The notes beneath the pieces were generated by a model, which was given only the letters and a program-made list of their open reading frames with translations, had not been told where the DNA came from and searched no databases. Made by a program: the position numbers and the translations under genes. From NCBI RefSeq assembly GCF_016808095.1, contig NC_068977.1, forward strand, positions 30,901,364 to 30,965,363: a DNA stretch of 64,000 nucleotides, read 5' to 3'. Shown here in pieces: positions 62,117-64,000 of the stretch. How positions within the stretch are numbered: the first letter of the stretch is position 1; each line of letters begins with the position of its first letter. This DNA is from Vigna angularis (Eukaryota > Streptophyta > Magnoliopsida > Fabales > Fabaceae).

Positions 62117-63115
62117 ATGACTTCTCAAACCCCAAAACCAAAGCTTGTTCTGCCACTCAAAACCCGAGCTGCGTTATCCGTTCTCTCCGCCTTAACAGAT
62201 TTTACCCGTCGCTCCAACGGCACCGTTAATCGCGGTTTCCTCAAAATCCTCGATTTTAAGAGCCCATCCAAAGCCAAATCCGTTAACGGCGTTTCTACTA
62301 AAGACGTCACTGTTGACAAATACAGAAAACTCTGGATTCGTGTCTACACTCCCACACCCTCCTCCGCTGACGGAGTTCTTCCCGTCGTCATTTTCTTCCA
62401 CGGCGGCGGCTTCACTTTCCTCTCGGCGGACTCCTTTGCTTATGACGCTGTGTGCCGGCAATTCTGTCACCGAACCCCTGCCGTTGTTGTTTCCGTGAAC
62501 TATCGCCTCACGCCGGAGCACCGGTTCCCTTGTCAATACGACGACGGCGAGGACGTACTCAAGTTTCTTGCCGAAAATCCCTCGGTGTTGCCGGAAAATG
62601 CTGACCTGAAAAAGTGCTTCCTCGCCGGTGATAGCGCCGGCGCGAATTTGGCTCATCACGTGGCAGTTCGGGTCGCCAAGTCGGGGCTCCGTGGAGTTCG
62701 GCTCGTCGGGTTGATTTCCATTCAACCGTGGTTTGGAGGGGAGGAGCGTACTGATTCGGAGCTGAAATATAAGGATGCACCGCTGGTTTCGATATCAAGA
62801 ACCGATTGGCTGTGGAAGGCGTTTTTGCCGGAGGGATCAGATCGCGACCACTGGGCGGTAAATGTGAGCGGAGCGAATTCGGAGGATTTGTCGGGTCTGG
62901 ATTACCCGAGTGCCCTTGTGATTGTGGGTGGGTTTGACCCGTTACAAGATTGGCAAAGAAGGTACTGTGAGTGGTTGAAAAAATCAGGGAAAAAGGTACA
63001 ACTGATTGAGTATCCAACCATGTTTCATGCATTTTATATTTTCCCTGAATTGCCAGAGTCATCTCGATTGGTCTCACAGGTCAAAGATTTCATCACCACA
63101 GAATCTCTTATTTGA
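62117..63115 (+). CDS. Plant carboxylesterase (CXE, alpha/beta hydrolase, HSL/GID1 family), intronless, 332 aa
   Basis: The frame is open from 62000. The start at 62117 ([17 protein letters not shown]) is preferred because the preceding 39 codons are leader-like, the context (acaATGact) is fair, and family members begin this way. The oxyanion-hole motif HGGGF is at residues 95-99. The catalytic triad is Ser173 in GDSAG, Asp274 in GGFDPLQD and His304 in MFHAF. The aspartate and histidine loops and the length are those of active plant CXEs, most like the CXE18 group. It lacks the Ser-to-Val type changes expected in gibberellin receptors (GID1), so it is an enzyme hydrolysing carboxyl esters of unknown nature. 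The coding region is GC-rich compared with its flanks. Confidence 0.9.
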   Translation: MTSQTPKPKLVLPLKTRAALSVLSALTDFTRRSNGTVNRGFLKILDFKSPSKAKSVNGVSTKDVTVDKYRKLWIRVYTPTPSSADGVLPVVIFFHGGGFTFLSADSFAYDAVCRQFCHRTPAVVVSVNYRLTPEHRFPCQYDDGEDVLKFLAENPSVLPENADLKKCFLAGDSAGANLAHHVAVRVAKSGLRGVRLVGLISIQPWFGGEERTDSELKYKDAPLVSISRTDWLWKAFLPEGSDRDHWAVNVSGANSEDLSGLDYPSALVIVGGFDPLQDWQRRYCEWLKKSGKKVQLIEYPTMFHAFYIFPELPESSRLVSQVKDFITTESLI

Positions 63116-64000
63116 AATTATCATTATTGAATGTAAAAATCAAATATATTAATCACCGTTGGAGTCTACTGTTAAAGGTTTTGCAAGTTTTTTCTTTGGG
63201 CCTTAAAAATATTTAGTATTTGTATTTCTAAAATTTTATTAGTTCTGGGTTTAATGTTGTGACGATGATTAAGGTGTGTTGTTTAGTAGTATATGCTAGT
63301 TTGAATCTTTACAAATGAAAAATCAGTCCTATTTTTATAAGGTTTATATCCATGTTGTTATTCACTAGTGTGCCGAAAAACTTTTTTAACCAGATTAAAT
63401 AAGGTTTTTTAAATTTATTTTAAAATTTGTGTAGTATGTGCCATAATTGAACCTCTTCATCCGGTTTAAAAAGTCTATTTTTTATATCGAATCTAGAAAA
63501 TAATTTAAAAAATTCATTTAGAAAGCAAAAATTTATATCACATGATATATAACATCCAGACTTTTAAATTGATTTGAACTTTAACCCATTTAAAAAATGA
63601 AATATATATGATATATAATATAATATGTTGTAATAATTACAAAAAATAATATAATCTTAATTTAATAAAATCATTTAATATCATCTATTATAAACACATA
63701 AAAGAAACGAAATTTACTGTTTATGAATTTCTTTTATGACCTCTTAGTTTAATAAAAACGTTTGATTGAAAATCTACGTAATAACACTTTGAGTAAATTT
63801 ATAGAAATAAATATTTAAAATATTAGTTATAAATTATACACTTTATTAAATCTCACGAGTCTAACATAATATTTATACTTAAAGTTCTCTAGTCGATGCA
63901 AACATGCAAGTTAAACTCATAGAATATTATCAGCTTTTTAATTGTAGGTTTAATAGTTTCTTTTGTTTCTAGTTGTACTCGATTGTGTCAATTTGATCTT
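63116..64000. other. 3' flank of the carboxylesterase and AT-rich DNA
   Basis: The 3' untranslated region probably ends within about 250 bases of the stop. No other gene seen. Confidence 0.5.

Noticed and set aside
62192..63077. Long antisense frames opposite the carboxylesterase gene
   Set aside because: The sense strand has full catalytic motifs; the antisense frames come from the GC-rich codon use.

Overview
The window is plant nuclear DNA, most likely from a papilionoid legume of the Phaseolus/Vigna type. The evidence is GT-AG introns inside plant gene families, AT-rich intergenic DNA, long (TA)n microsatellites, and legume-style transposable elements (short-LTR Ty1-copia, TRIM, Pack-CACTA, long-TIR MITE). 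The genus is inferred from the general look of the repeats. No tRNA, rRNA or CRISPR array was seen.

Layout, left to right. (1) 0.8-9.6 kb: a six-exon SFT2-type vesicle-transport gene (+). Its 4.1 kb third intron carries a palindrome of about 3.1 kb built from retrotransposon pieces. (2) 9.9-14.6 kb: a complete but broken Ty1-copia element (-) with 5-bp target duplications. (3) 15.7-18.0 kb: a LigB/DOPA-extradiol-dioxygenase-like gene (-). (4) 18-25 kb: gene-poor, retroelement-derived and AT-rich DNA. (5) 25.0-33.7 kb: a histone-deacetylase-complex gene of the HDC1/Rxt3 type (+). Its exons join in frame only through an 8-nt microexon. (6) 35.0-37.4 kb: a PIF/Harbinger-derived pair (-): a nuclease with an intact DDE triad, and an ORF1-like protein lacking its Myb/SANT part. 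(7) 38.0-39.1 kb: an intronless PPR gene (+). (8) 39.1-39.7 kb: a diverged copy of SFT2 intron-1 sequence, followed by a second LigB gene (-) at 40.3-41.7 kb. (9) 42-48 kb: a long-TIR MITE, a complete TRIM and an LTR-like remnant. (10) 48.4-49.3 kb: a BYPASS1-like gene (-). (11) 54.2-58.0 kb: a non-autonomous CACTA transposon carrying PICKLE (CHD3) exons. (12) 62.1-63.1 kb: a plant carboxylesterase (+).

The genes do not form a pathway. What links parts of the window is history. The order [SFT2 sequence + / LigB -] occurs twice, about 24-37 kb apart, which suggests a local segmental duplication in which the second SFT2 copy was lost. The most notable features are the Pack-CACTA with introns retained in the captured PICKLE fragment, the transcribed palindrome in the SFT2 intron, and the HDC1 microexon.
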